NCBI GenBank assembly: GCA_914767715.1 | Contig: OU612074.1 | Coordinates: 8,509,501 to 8,573,500 of the forward strand | Reading direction: 5' to 3' | Length of the DNA stretch: 64,000 nucleotides | Origin: Membranipora membranacea | Lineage: Eukaryota; Bryozoa; Gymnolaemata; Cheilostomatida; Membraniporidae | Shown here: positions 49,741-61,374 of the stretch, piece after piece | Layout: each line of letters begins with the position of its first letter | Position numbering within the stretch: the stretch's first letter is position 1 | Translations under genes and position numbers: made by a program | The notes under the pieces: model-generated | What the model saw: the letters and a program-made list of their open reading frames with translations, nothing else | Told to the model about the DNA's origin: nothing | Database searches by the model: none

Positions 49741-51503
49741 ATTTGTTGATTGATGATAAACCACATATTTGAGCCAACTTTTCAGTCATTTTTAATACCA
49801 ACTATTTAGCTAAATTCCTAATTGATATGTTTTCCTGGTGTTTTTTTATGCCTTAATGATCCCAGAGTGAATTAAATCATTTTACACATTTTGTATGAAA
49901 TATATAACCATAAAATAGATGAATTTCTAAGCCCTGCACGATGTAGGGCCGCCTAGAACCTAGCAAAATCTCGAAATATTTCACCCACATTAAAACTGAT
50001 TAAAGGGCAACCAAGGTTTCGCATCAATGTAGTAGTAAATAATGTGCTAGGCAGCATCAGCTTTGTGCATTACGCAATGCAAAACTCAAAGTAGTTGCTG
50101 ACTCTAAGCTTGGTAACACTTCAGTTCAGGGGAGGTTGCAAGACATTGCTTTAATAATGATAGAGCACAGGCTAAATAGTATGAGGAACAGGAAACTGCT
50201 CTGTGGTATTCTATTTAGCTGAGTTTGAGTACCTGATGGATGAAATATTTCACAAGAATCGTGGTTGAATACTCATCCGAATTAGATTTTGTCTTGCTCC
50301 CTATGCAGAAGGTACAATTTGCTATTAATCAATGCGAATTTGTTTGAAACCCTGGTTTCCCTTTAATACATTTTAACTTTAGTTGTTTTTAAAACCAAAG
50401 TCTCCCCTGACAACCTTAAGGTTTGTGATTTAACTAAACATGCATATCTGGCATAAATTTATCGTAAGTAACTGCCTGACTATGACCTGCATTGGTCTTT
50501 GGGTAGCCTTCAAACAAGGATATACCTGGAAAGATAGACATCAGAATTATTGAGTATGTTAATTTTTTGCATCTGTTATCATGGGTGCTGTGTTGGGTAA
50601 AAACGGCTAAGAACGGAGATGATAGGTTAATATAGTCAGGTCTATGAGTAATGATGCAGAGAGAAGATTTTCTCCTATGAGTTTGTACTACTTATATCAT
50701 TAAAAAGAAGTGTGTCGGGTCTTCCCAGGAATTTTCACACAGTTCCCTTTGCTCAGTTCTGATACAAGATGATGGATAAAGTGAGGGTAAATATTCAGAG
50801 GATATACACCCACAAATGATTTTATCTTTTACTAAGACCCACTGGAAGAATGAAGCGAATAGCTTGTCTAAAAAATGGCATGTGGTGTGTGGCAATTTTT
50901 CTCTTTTTTTTTGGAAGATAAAAACAGCGTGGACAGAGTATGATATTCTTTTCCTGTGACAACCACTGGTTATCTATCCCTTCTCGACTCTCTGTGAGAG
51001 AGAACAGGGACAAAACCAGCTGAAATGGAAACTAAAATTTCTCACATAATAAAATATTTGGATTGCTTGGACATCAAGTAACAAATATGGACATGGACGA
51101 GCCCAAAACCAGTTTTGACATTGAGTTGTCTTCTGTTTCTGCATGAGAGGACAACTTGCCACTTTGTACTCACCTTCTGACTTGTCAATATGATGATAAA
51201 CTGAAGGTTTCCATGTTCATGACAGTATAATTGACACTGAGTTTTAAAGCCGCTTTAAATGCTTAGTTTTCCTTTTCCAATCTGAATGTCTTGTACTTAA
51301 GGTAAAATATGCGATTGTCTCAAATCTCGCTATATCATGGGTGCAGGAACACACAACGGATGGTTTCTGACTCCTGGTAATATTCTCACATAGCTCATTA
51401 TCATGTTGCAGCAGCAACCTGTACATATTAAATCCAAAACCACTGATTCCCGATTGCCAATTACAGAGATTGAGAAGCAAAGAAAGTGATATGCGAAAAG
51501 TTC
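49741..51503. other. Spacer between SELENBP1 and the TPR gene pair
   Basis: The genes converge on this spacer. Several short frames exist on the minus strand (50692-51480), but none resembles a known domain and none joins to the TPR gene. I see no RNA gene. Confidence 0.6.
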
Positions 51504-51509
51504 TTTATT
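51504..51509 (-). terminator. Poly(A) signal AATAAA of the intact NTase-TPR gene
   Basis: On the minus strand, AATAAA lies about 120 bases after the stop codon at 51630. Confidence 0.7.
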
Positions 51510-51629
51510 TAATTAACACAAAATTTATCTAACTACAGAATTAATGTGTACTTATAGGTGCAAAAATTGAGTCTTGATAAAAACTAACATCAGGGTATAG
51601 TAGGCAAAAGATATATTTAAAAATCAAAC

Positions 51630-54600
51630 TCAATACTTATCAGCTTCAGCCATAAACCTGATTGCCTGACCATCATTTTTCTTCATAGTATAAATACTAG
51701 AAAGGAGAATAAAGCAGTGACGTATATCTGCCTTGTGATCATCACTTTCTGTCGACAGTTCTGCCTCTCTCCAAAGTGCTTTGATCACTGCACTTAAAGT
51801 ACCATCGATGTCATGCAGGTATCCGGGATTTATATCTGGCTTTCGAGAAAGAAGCTCGTTAAGGCCACCCAAACAGTTACGTATACAGTGGAGCGCCTCC
51901 AGTGGCTTTAGATTTTGTAGGCAGCAATCTGCGAGAATGTACATAGTCTGTTCTAATTCTGGGACAATGATGTTTTGATTGCTGTCAGGGATGGGGATGA
52001 GATAGAATGATATGGCTTGTTTCAGTTTGTGCTCTGCGGTCACTGTTTTCCCTAAGTTGAGGAAAATAAGTCCCATCAACATATACACCTTTCCTTGCTG
52101 ATGCGACGGTATTTTCACTTTCTTTGCCGGCTTTTCGATTACGTTCACAAGTTTTAAGACATATGCTAGTGCTTGTTTGAAGTCTTTACGTCCCATATAC
52201 AACTCTATTCGGAGGAATTGATGTCTGTGAACTTGTTCGTCGGCAGTGAACACTTGCTCTGCCTCGGCGAGATAATTTTCCGCTTTATCGTAATTCTTTA
52301 ACGCTATTTCAACTTCTGCAAGGTGCTCGAAAACGTTTGCAATATCAGGATGTCGACTCTCCAAGCCATATATATTTTGTACTAACTTCAAAGCAGCGTC
52401 TAATTGTTTTCCTGCTTTCTTGAGTGAACCTGCATCTTTCATGAGTATTGCCCTTTTCATTCTAAATCTATATTCCTGTTCTAAGTTGTCCTCTCCAATC
52501 GAACAGTTATCTTCATGTTCTGACTCTGATGCAACATATTCTAGGTGCTCAATTGCTCGAGTTGTTTCCCCAGTGCTGTGCAGCAAGTCTACTTTCAAAC
52601 ACTCAAAATCCTGCCTCTCCTTTTGATCCATATCATAGCTTGATACTCTTTGTAATATCTCTTTAGCATATTCCGTTTTACCGCTGCAGATCAGCACATT
52701 GGCCAGGCTCAAGTTCAGAGAGAATAATGTTCTTTGCATACCTCTAAACTTTTTGAAAAACAGTTGAGTATCTAGCTCAAAAAGTGAGTGCAAAACTGTG
52801 ACTTCGAGAATATCAAAGAACATTGCCCCGTTCTCAAAGTCAAAAAGCTTAGTATGTGCTTGGGCTAATTCATACATTGTAAATATATCCAATCCTTGAA
52901 GATTTGGATATTGATGGTGGACGCATTCGATGATGTTTTCAGGCTCCTCTATGATCTTGTAAAATCCTATGGCTGATATGTATCTCTGAAAGTCCATTGG
53001 CTCCTTCAGCATACCTAACTGGATATGGAGCTTGGTTGAAGTTAACAGCAAACATATCCTATATAGCAGCCCACGCGGAAGATGCCAAGACCCGGAACCA
53101 GAGGGACGCCTAACTCGATTCGCTCTCTCGAGGAGCACTGAGATTTTGTCTTGTTGGGAGTTATAATGCAGATATGCCGCAAATCTGATGTATTGGGCAG
53201 AGCATAAAAGGAACAACAAACATCCATAAAGGGACTCTGACAGAGCACCGACAGTCCTCATTAAGAGCAGGGTCTCCCAACTATCTTCTGGTTGTTTCAT
53301 ACCAAAAACTATCTTCAAGTCATAGATGATAATAGATGGATATCGATAGATATCAGTTTTGAGATTCAAGCTGTGGCTTCTTGTTTGGAACTTGAGGGGA
53401 TCACCGGGTATGAAATCATATGAGCGGATATCCTGCTGCAGCATCTCCAGTGAAGCGTCCTTTCTCAGTGGGTTAGGTTTGATGGTCGAGATGGACTTGC
53501 AAAAGTCTGAATACAGGGATTTGCTTCTGCCATGGTTATAAAACTCCTTCATGTAGGATAACATGTCGGTAAGATCACCTGGCTGTTCAAGGTTTTGTTC
53601 TGGATTATCTAACATTTCTGTATACCTTTGTAGCAGCTGGCCAGGAGTAACGATAAGATAATTTCTAGGAGTACCCGGCATGTTATTGCCAGTGGGGATG
53701 TTACCAGCTTTGACCGATAGTCCATCAATTTTGAATCCACACTTTGCCTCATCCTCAAACCATTTACCAGACTGGAGTTCGTCTACATTCATGTACTTTA
53801 GTTTGGTCTCTTGGACGTTACCTATTATGAAGTATGAAGTCACGGCTAGCAGCTCAAAGTATTTGATGCTAACATCCTTTTGCTCAGCAATGAGGAAAAG
53901 ATATTCCAAATCAGAGTAAGGAGTTGCTTCTCCCTTTGCTAGCGAACCAAACGCCACGGCAGAGAATTCGCAGGGTGGATTGCCGCAGAATTTAATTGAT
54001 TCTCCGATGACTGCCTTAGCTATACCCACCATAACATTGTTACAATAGAGGCTTATGGTCTTGATCTGTTGGCAAAGATCAAATGGAATTTTTGGGTTGT
54101 CTGTTGAGTCTTTGAGGTACTGGAAAGAGCTTTGCCATGATTCGATCTCTTTAGTAATCGGTTCAAGCTTTCGGCGCATTACGGTGCGTAACAATTCTAA
54201 CTTTTCTCTGATGTCCGCTGCGACTTTTAGTACTTGTTCCTGAGTGGTTTGCACTTGTTGACCCCAATACATCTTCTGAACTTTATAACAGGCAGTCTCC
54301 CACCTTTCCTTTAAGTCCTTGTCATCCTCTCTGACAGCACATGAGTTATACAGTGCGTGAGCCTGAAAATAAGAAGATTAGTAGATTTCAAAACAATTTT
54401 TGTAGTTGTGAGGCATGAGATGTTTGATGGGGCGTCAATATAGCCCAGTGGTCGGTAGACTGCAGCGGGATTCAAACCCGAGACCTGCAACGCTTGTGCA
54501 TTAGAGTGCAGGCGACCGAACCAACTGATCAACCTCCTACTCCTAGGGGCACCAAGCCGAATCACTAGATTGACCAGGCCAACTTGGCTTCAACCTCTTC

Positions 54601-55116
54601 ACCTTTACAAATGAACTTGTTCTAATTAACTTGTTTTGTGATGCCATCAGTAGACATGAATGATAGATTGCAACGACTAAATTGTCATATCAAAACAACA
54701 ATACTTTGTGTTTCCTATTGTATAAAAGCCCGAGATCTGAATAACTGGTACGGTCGCTCAATGATTTATCATCTTCTATTTTGCAAGGAAGAGATCATAT
54801 GCACTTTTTCAACATGTCAGGTTCTCACCTCATTTCCAGATAATTTGACAACAGCTAGTCAAAAGAGATAAAACTTAAAATAAAAGAAATTTGACAGGGG
54901 CGACAGTCCACATCTTTATTTTGACAACAGTTGTATGTGGGGGGATTAAGCACTCACCTTTAGAAGGTCACTCCAGTGTTTTCTGGGATCTTTCTTCCCT
55001 TTTTTTTTGTATCTGTCTGCTAGTTTGGATAGGAATGGTATCTGAGCCTTTAAGTCATGTTTGCCTTTCTCATTGTAGACTGTTTTGAAGTCATCCATAA
55101 AACTAGTGTGCGGCAT
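51630..55116 (-). CDS. Nucleotidyltransferase-fold protein with C-terminal TPR repeats (intact copy)
   Basis: Two coding exons, 54958-55116 (53 codons) and 51630-54362 (911 codons with stop), give 963 aa. They join in phase 0 across a GT-AG intron. ATG 55116 follows an in-frame TAA. Residues about 185-270 carry AFGSLAKGEATPYSDLEYLF, which fits the nucleotidyltransferase pattern hG(G/S)-x(10)-DhE: Gly192, Ser193, Asp204 and Glu206. A third acidic residue is likely Asp266 in GFKIDGLSV. All metal-binding positions are present, so activity is possible, but substrate is unknown. From about residue 440 to the end are paired amphipathic helices of TPR type, for example KAENYLAEAEQVF and GKVYMLMGLIFLNLGKTVTAEHKLKQA. 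The start is Lys-rich (DLKAQIPFLSKLADRYKKK). No signal peptide or membrane span is seen. Its close tandem relative at 57353-61374 appears broken. Similar two-part proteins exist in several invertebrates, but I know of no established function. Confidence 0.9.
54452..54545 (-). mobile_element. tRNA-derived SINE-like element
   Basis: On the minus strand, GGTTGATCAGTTGGTTCGG (A box) and TCGGGTTTGAATCCCGC (B box in a good T arm) are separated by a long anticodon-side segment. The layout matches the plus-strand element at 9471. It lies in the single coding intron of the NTase-TPR gene. Confidence 0.6.
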
Positions 55117-55161
55117 TATCTTTTAGAATGAATATCAGGCAAAGTCCTATGTAATATCCAT

Positions 55162-55167
55162 CCTGTA
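55162..55167 (-). promoter_or_regulatory. Splice acceptor of the 5' UTR intron, intact NTase-TPR gene
   Basis: On the minus strand, CTATACAG precedes GATGG, 46 bases before the ATG. It pairs with the donor at 55630 to remove an intron from the 5' leader. The second copy has CTACGTGG here and lacks the AG. Confidence 0.6.
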
Positions 55168-55463
55168 TAGGCAAAGTTCACCTAATCGTACTAGCTTGAT
55201 TAATGAGCAGCCGAGGGGAAGTTTTAACCCTTGATCAATGACTATGAATGCTATTGAGAATTATCATGTACCTCCTCTACCTAGCCATTATTGTAGTTAA
55301 TTGCAGTTCTAAGGCTATGCATTCATCTTTTTATCAGTACGTTTGGTAGTACTTTTCATGGTCTGATCAGCTGCAGTGCATTATTGGTGCATTATTATCA
55401 TATGGAACAACAGCCTGACTATGCCGCGTTAAAAATCGATGATAACATAGCATGTAATTCCAT

Positions 55464-55583
55464 CGTAAGCGTAAGTGATAACACAGCTCCACTGCTAGTT
55501 AGTGGCATTACATTAACAACCAGTGGTTGTTAATGTTAATGTAATGTCACTAACTCACATTGGAGCCCGTCTGAGCACTTACA
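55464..55583. mobile_element. Foldback element in the 5' UTR intron of the NTase-TPR gene
   Basis: GTAAGTG...GCTCCACTG...TTAGTGGCATTACATTAACA on the left pairs with TGTTAATGTAATGTCACTAA...GGAGC...GCACTTAC on the right. The right end (TCTGAGCACTTA) is shared with the element at 41172-41251, so it belongs to the same family. Confidence 0.8.
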
Positions 55584-55630
55584 CGACTAGATACATAGTA
55601 GAGTAATAAAGTGGTTAGTGTAAAACTTAC

Positions 55631-55690
55631 CAATGAAAGCTGTATGGCCAATGTGCAAGGCACAGCGTAGCCTGCCCAGAGTGTTGTGTC
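55631..55690 (-). other. Untranslated first exon of the intact NTase-TPR gene
   Basis: Runs from about 25-30 bases past the TATA box to a strong donor, TTCATTG|GTAAGT (exon end 55631). The sequence CCTTTGTTAGACACAAC and the block GTAGGCTACG-type are conserved upstream of the second gene copy at about 62070-62150, which supports a transcribed or regulatory role. The cap site is estimated, not seen. Confidence 0.6.
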
Positions 55691-55710
55691 TAACAAAGGG
55701 TTCTCTGCTC

Positions 55711-55718
55711 TTATATAG
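55711..55718 (-). promoter_or_regulatory. TATA box of the intact NTase-TPR gene
   Basis: On the minus strand, CTATATAAGAG lies about 25-30 bases before the conserved TTTGTTAGACACAAC block that is likely near the cap site. The second copy has CTATTAGCAGG at the same place. Confidence 0.7.
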
Positions 55719-56229
55719 TTGCTTTCTGACTAAGAGAGGTTTGTATTTGTATGACATACTAAAACAATTTATCTATTCGTCTGTATTATCTTTCCTTTGA
55801 ATTTCTTCTTGATTCATCTCCGCTTGGGAACATGCTCCAACCACAAATACAATAAAAATAATAAAATCTGTGGGGGTTACCTGCAGCAATTAATCAATGT
55901 TGTGTCCACTTACTTCAAATCTGTTGCTGATCTTTCTATGATTATAAACACCTCAAGAGGCCCCCAGATATTAACTTAACCCAATAAATATCTAGGATGC
56001 TCTGCTTGATGTGATGTCCTGTATGGTAACTGTGAAGCCATAGTTCGTAAACCCGAGAAGACCTACTGGCAGTCTGATGAAGATGATTCTCATGTATTTT
56101 CTTGTCACGTATGATGAAACCTACAGCAATCGGAAAGCTAGCAAGATAAATTGCAACGTTGATAATTGAATATAATGGTAACTTTGTGTGCTGTAGTGAC
56201 TTTGCTTGCGAGGTAAATTGACATGGCAC
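55719..56229. other. Spacer upstream of the intact NTase-TPR promoter
   Basis: No gene or repeat recognised. It separates the promoter of the intact copy from the orphan exon 1 at 56230. Confidence 0.5.
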
Positions 56230-56363
56230 ACTTCACTTCGGCGCTTTCTGGGATCTTTCTTTCCTCGGATCTTGTATTTGTCTGGTAGTTTAGATAGGAA
56301 CGGTATCTGAGCCTTTAGGTCATATCTGCCTTTCTCCTCGCCCATAAAACAACTATGAGACAT
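56230..56363 (-). pseudogene. Orphan copy of NTase-TPR exon 1
   Basis: The frame starting at ATG 56363 reads like exon 1 of the two flanking genes: a short start, then YDLKAQIPFLSKLPDKYK and RGKKDPRKR. Compared with them it lacks about six codons near the start and the GTGAG donor at its end; the sequence instead reads on to a stop. No matching large exon is found between 55700 and 57350. It is either the remnant of a third tandem copy or a stray exon duplication. Confidence 0.85.
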
Positions 56364-56399
56364 TTTGGCTGGGCATGCAAGGTTAATAAGAAGCAGCAT

Positions 56400-57352
56400 G
56401 GTGCATAAGATGACTTGTCCTCAGCGTATTACTGTGCTCAACAACATTGTTCCACAAACTATGATTGAGGCATTGGTATTGTCTTCGTTCAGGGTTAACT
56501 GGAGCCTAATCTATCCATTTGAAGTGTTTGTAGCACATTGATCACTTCAAAATAAAATAAAAGCAGATATGCAATGTAATTTTATAAAACCCCCAACAAT
56601 GAGTTGTCTTTTGTTTTGTCATGGGAGGACAACTTACCAATATGTACCAGACTGGTCAACTTGAGCGTAATCTGCTGGGATGCAAGTCTAAAACAGTGCA
56701 AATTTACCATGAGTCTTCGTTATGCTCCAAAAAGATCACAATCCCATCATAGTATGGAATGCATAATAATATCAAGGTCATGACTTGGAATCTGCCAATA
56801 GTTTATAGGTCCCAATGGTTACCAAATAAGCCGAAATGTCATTACCGTTGCATTGTTTCTAATATCTCTATATTATATTCAATATATAGATGCAGCGCCA
56901 AAGAGTTTTTCAGTCTATCTGATCTGCAGTACTGAGAGATGTGATGCGAAACAACAACGCATTATAAGAAGGCTAGTGAAACAGCATCGTGTTAACCAAA
57001 CAATCAAAACTCACATTAAAAACACAGTGTAAGTTGACACCGCAAGCAGTTGCTTTGTTAGGCATGAACCTCAAATTGGATCGACAATTGATACGTTGTT
57101 GTTGTGAAGGTAAAGTGAGAAACAAATTGGCTATTTGGCATGACCATTCATTACCCATAGTTTTGTTGTTGAATAAATACTAGGGAATATTTTTTTTCTT
57201 TTCTTTCACTTTAATAATAACTCTAAGATGATGATTGATGATAACGAAAGTTTCATAAAAGTCCAAATGGATACAAAACGTAAACAAGTATTCATAAATG
57301 AATAAATACAAAATCACAGTTCATAGAAAAGTAGACAGCTGAAGCCAGTCAA
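56400..57352. other. Spacer with no gene recognised
   Basis: It separates the orphan exon from the 3' end of the upstream gene copy. The candidate minus-strand poly(A) signal of that copy is ATTAAA at 57210-57215, about 138 bases past its stop codon. Confidence 0.5.
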
Positions 57353-60273
57353 CTAAAACTTCTCAGCTTCTTCTAAAAACTCGTTGGCAAGCATTGTGTT
57401 TTTCTTTGTAGCATGTATATTTGACAGAAGAATGAAGCATCGCCTGATGTCAAACTTGAAATCATCGGACTCCACGGACAGTTCTCCTTCTTTCCGAAGC
57501 GCTTTGATGACAGCTTGAAGGGTCATACTTATATCACCCAGATAGTTCAGGCTTGACTTTGGCTCTTGCGAATAGAATTCATGGAGCCCTGTTAGACACT
57601 CTTTTAGCCGGAATAGTGCATTGATAGGCTGATCACTTTGTAAGAAGCTTTTGGACAGCAGATAAGTCGCCTCTAGCAGCCTTGTTGTTAACAGGGGTGT
57701 CTCACCATCCATGATAGGTACTTGGTAGCATGATATTGCTTTCCGTAGTTTCTCTCCAGCAGTGTGGGGCTTTTCCATGTTAAAGAAAAGCTTTCCCATC
57801 AACAAATAAACATCTCCATCTTGGTATTGTCTATGATGAATAATTTGAGCCGAATCTTCCAATTTTCCCGCTATTTTCAATGCACAGCCAAGCGCTTTTT
57901 TGAAGTTCTTTTTAGCCAGGTGTAGTTCGATCTCAAACAGCTCATGATCATGTAAGTGGTTTTCATTAGAAAAAGCAAGCTTTGCGTCGTCTAAGTTTTT
58001 TTCAGCTGTCACATAATTTCTTTGCTGTATATTTACTTTCGCCAGGCCTTCATATACTTGTGCGATACTCATGTGGCGGCTGTCACCGCCATAAAGTCTG
58101 AATGCCATCTGTAAAGCGACCTCATACTCTTTCCTAGCTTTTTTCAAAGCTCCTTTGTAAAGATAGAGATTTGCTCGCTGCATCCTTAGCGTCAGATCCT
58201 GCTGCTGGAAAACTTCATTAGCCGAGCTGTTGTCTTGTTGCTCTGAGTCTGAGAGAGCATATTCCAGATGCTCAATCGCTTGAGTCGTGTCACCTCCTCG
58301 ATGAAGTAGATTTACAATCAAACTGTTGTAATCGTGTCTCTCAATTTGATCCATATCATAGTTTTCTAGTCTTCTCAGAATTGCTATGGCATTATTTCTA
58401 TTCCCGCTGCGTTCTAATACTTGTGCTAAGCTCAGGTTGAGAGCAAATATAGTCCTTTGTAGCCCACCAAACTTTGTACAAAATACTTGAGTATCCAACT
58501 GGTTCAATGCGCGCAAAACTGTGACCTCCAAAGTCTCAAAATGGATAGATGCACTTTTAAAGTCAAAAATTTTGGTCTGTGCCTGTGCCAATTCATGCAA
58601 CATGAATATATCTACACCTTGTCCGTTGGGGTACCGATGCACTATGCACTTGATAACACTTTCTGGGTCTTCGATTATTTTATAAAACCCTACAGCCGAA
58701 ACATACCTATCAAATTTTGGCGGTAGGCACAATTTGCCTAATGAGTGTACATTTCCCATGATGTGGTACTTGGTTGGAGTAATCAGTAGGCATATTGCGA
58801 AGAGCAGCGAACGTGGTAGATGCCAAGATCCTGAACCAGAGGGATGTCGAACTCTATCTGATCTCTTGAGAAGGACTGAGATTTTATCTTGTTGGGAGTT
58901 ATAATGTAGATATGCTGAGAACCTTATGTACTGTGCTGTACACAACAAGAACAGCAAACATCCGTAGACGGATTCTGACAGTCATCCATCTGACTTCATC
59001 AAGGACAGCGTCTCCCAACTGTCACCCTGCTGTCCCATCCCGAAAACTATCTTCAAGTCATAGATGATTATGGATGGGTAGCGATAGATGTCTGTTTTGA
59101 GATTTAAGCTATGGCTTGTTCTTCTGAACTTGAGGATATCACCAGGAATGAAATCGTAGGACTGAATATCCTGCTGCAGCATATTCTGAGAAGCATCCAG
59201 TCTAAGAGGGTTTGGCTTGATGGCCGAAATGGACTTGCAAAAACCAGAATATAGGGAGTTGTCATCGTTATGGTTATAAAATTCTCTTGTGTAGGAGAGC
59301 ATATCGGTTAGATCACCCGGCTGTTCGAGGTTCTGTTCCGGGTTGGCTAGCATGACCTTATACCTTTGCAGCAGATCATCTGGGGTAGCTATGAGGTAAT
59401 TTCTCGGAGTATCAGGCAAGCCGTTGCCAGTGGGAATGTTCCCTGCTTTGACTGAGAGTCCATCAATTTTGAATCCATTCATTGCCTCGTCCTCATACCA
59501 TTTACCTTCCTGAAGTTCGTCTATGTTCATGTACTTGAGTTTTGTCTCTTGGACGTTACCGATGATGAAGTACGAAGCCACGGCAAGCTGCTCAAAGTAG
59601 TTGATGGTAACATCATTGTAGGTGGCAATGAGGAAAAGATATTCCAAATCAGAATATGGAGTTGCTTCTCCCTTTGCAAGGGAACCGAATGCCACGGCGG
59701 AGAAGTCGCAGGGCGGAGTGCCACAAAAGTCTATCGATTTTATGATGACCTCATTAGCGATATCAACCATAACATTGTTACAATAGAGGCTGAGTTTCTG
59801 AATATTTTGGCAAAGGTCAAACGGAATTTGTGGTTCATCTGGTAATTCTCTGAGGTACTGGAATGAGCTTTGCCATGATTCGATCTCTTTGGTAATCGGC
59901 TCGAGATTTTCTCGCATTTCGGAGCGTAACAAATCTAGTTTTTGTTTGATGTCCGCTGAAACTTTGTGGACTCGATCCTGGGTGGTTTGAACTTGTTGAC
60001 TCCAATAAATATTTTGAACATTGTAACTGGCTGTCTCCCATTTCCGCTTTAGGTCTTCATCATCTTCTCTGACAGCGCATGAGTTATACAAAGTGTGTGC
60101 CTGAAAATATAATAATGATTTTGATTTGATTTTGAAACCAGGTTGCAATCATAACAATCTTAGTAAGATATATCTGCAATGTCGGAAATTTTTTCCCTGT
60201 GGCTTCCGTGTATTGATTAAATCCCAAACCTATACTAAGAGTGTACTTTCCTTCCGTATTCCATTCATTGTAT

Positions 60274-60612
60274 GGGAAAAATCCTGACAGATGATTGCTT
60301 GTAATTCTCAGAGCTCAATCATCACTTTAAAACATACAAGAGCTCTCAGCCTGAAACTGACTACTCAACTAAAAGCGGCTAATAAAGACTATTTTAAAAT
60401 GGATTCAACATGCCACTGCAATTTTTGGATTTCCATCAGTTGTAGGAAAAATCCTGACACATGATTGATCGGAATTCCCAGAGATCGCGGCAATCCTTAT
60501 TTTAAAAAAAGAGCAAATTCTCAGCCTAAATAGAACTGACTAGTCAACTTATAGCCGCTCATAAAGAATATTTTAAAATGGATTCCACTTGCCACTTGCA
60601 ATTTTGAGGACA
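60274..60612. repeat. Two diverged tandem copies of a segment of about 160 bp
   Basis: Copies at about 60274-60427 and 60448-60612 share GGAAAAATCCTGACA, ATGATTG, CTCAGCCT, GACTA-TCAACT, AAAGA-TATTTTAAAATGGATT and TTGCAATTTT in the same order. They lie in the intron of the second NTase-TPR copy. Confidence 0.8.
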
Positions 60613-60747
60613 CTGAATGAATTGTTTCTTAATGATTTCAAGTTGGTATGGTCCAGACTTCAAGTTTAGGGCCTTGAGCAAACTTTTATTTTTTCAGTGA
60701 CATAGGTCCTATAGACAACCCACTTCACTAGTCATTTATAAGACAGG

Positions 60748-60815
60748 ATCAGGATTCAAACAGGGATCTGTCAAGGTTGGAACAAAACCGCTGTCATCAA
60801 TTGCACTGTACGATG
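60748..60815 (-). mobile_element. tRNA-derived SINE-like sequence
   Basis: On the minus strand, AGTGCAATTGATGACAGCGG resembles an A box and ATCCCTGTTTGAATCC contains a B box. The layout matches 34896-34970. It lies in the intron of the second NTase-TPR copy. Confidence 0.5.
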
Positions 60816-61374
60816 GTATAGCAAGAACAGTGATAGATTTCTGTGTGAAAATCAAAACAACAGAATAACCAAGAAGCAGGCAAACATCAACGGATACCCT
60901 GGTTTTGCAGGAGACTTACGTTTTGACTGCTTGCCCTTTTCATGTATATTCATTCCTTAAAAAGTTCCCTGTTTATGTGATTTATAGGCTTTGTGAATCT
61001 TGCAGGTAATCCAAAGACTTAGGATCGTCTAAGTCTCTTTTCTTAACTCTGTTTAACCCATGCCATTGAGGTAAGACATGATACCGGCAGGCACTCAATG
61101 ATTGATGAGAGTTTGGAAGTCTCAGGTTTATCAGAATATACTAGATACTAAACATATCGGTGCCTCTTCCAACATATATGATTCAAACCTAACATGATAT
61201 CAATAAAATACTCACCTTTAAAAGGTCACTCCAGCGTTCTCTGGGATCCTTTTTTCCCCTTTTTTTGTATCTGTCTGCCAGTTTAGAGAGAAATGGTATC
61301 TGTGCCTTCAAGTCATGTTTGCCCTTCTCATTGTATACTGTTTTAAAGTCATCCATAAAACTAGTGTGCGGCAT

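Larger units (their letters stand above)
57353..61374 (-). pseudogene. Second NTase-TPR copy, interrupted by one in-frame TGA
   Basis: Exon 1 (61216-61374) and the large exon (57353-60100) line up with the intact copy in frame along the whole length. Read through, the product would be 968 aa. At codon 426 (58982-58984) there is a TGA where the intact copy has an Ala codon (VGALSES versus DG-stop-LSES), with no frame shift. Both sides of the stop remain protein-like: AFGSLAKGEATPYSDLEYLF with its acidic pair is kept before it, and TPR-like helices follow. The TATA box, 5' UTR donor and leader acceptor of the intact copy are all altered here. It is most likely a young pseudogene. The alternatives are a shorter protein of 425 aa with only the NTase part, stop-codon readthrough (the stop is followed by C, a leaky context), or a sequencing error. 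Confidence 0.8.

Noticed and set aside
58982-58984. TGA as a selenocysteine codon in the second NTase-TPR copy
   Set aside because: The intact copy has Ala here, not Cys, and nothing suggests a redox site; I saw no SECIS-like element, though I cannot fold the RNA reliably by eye.
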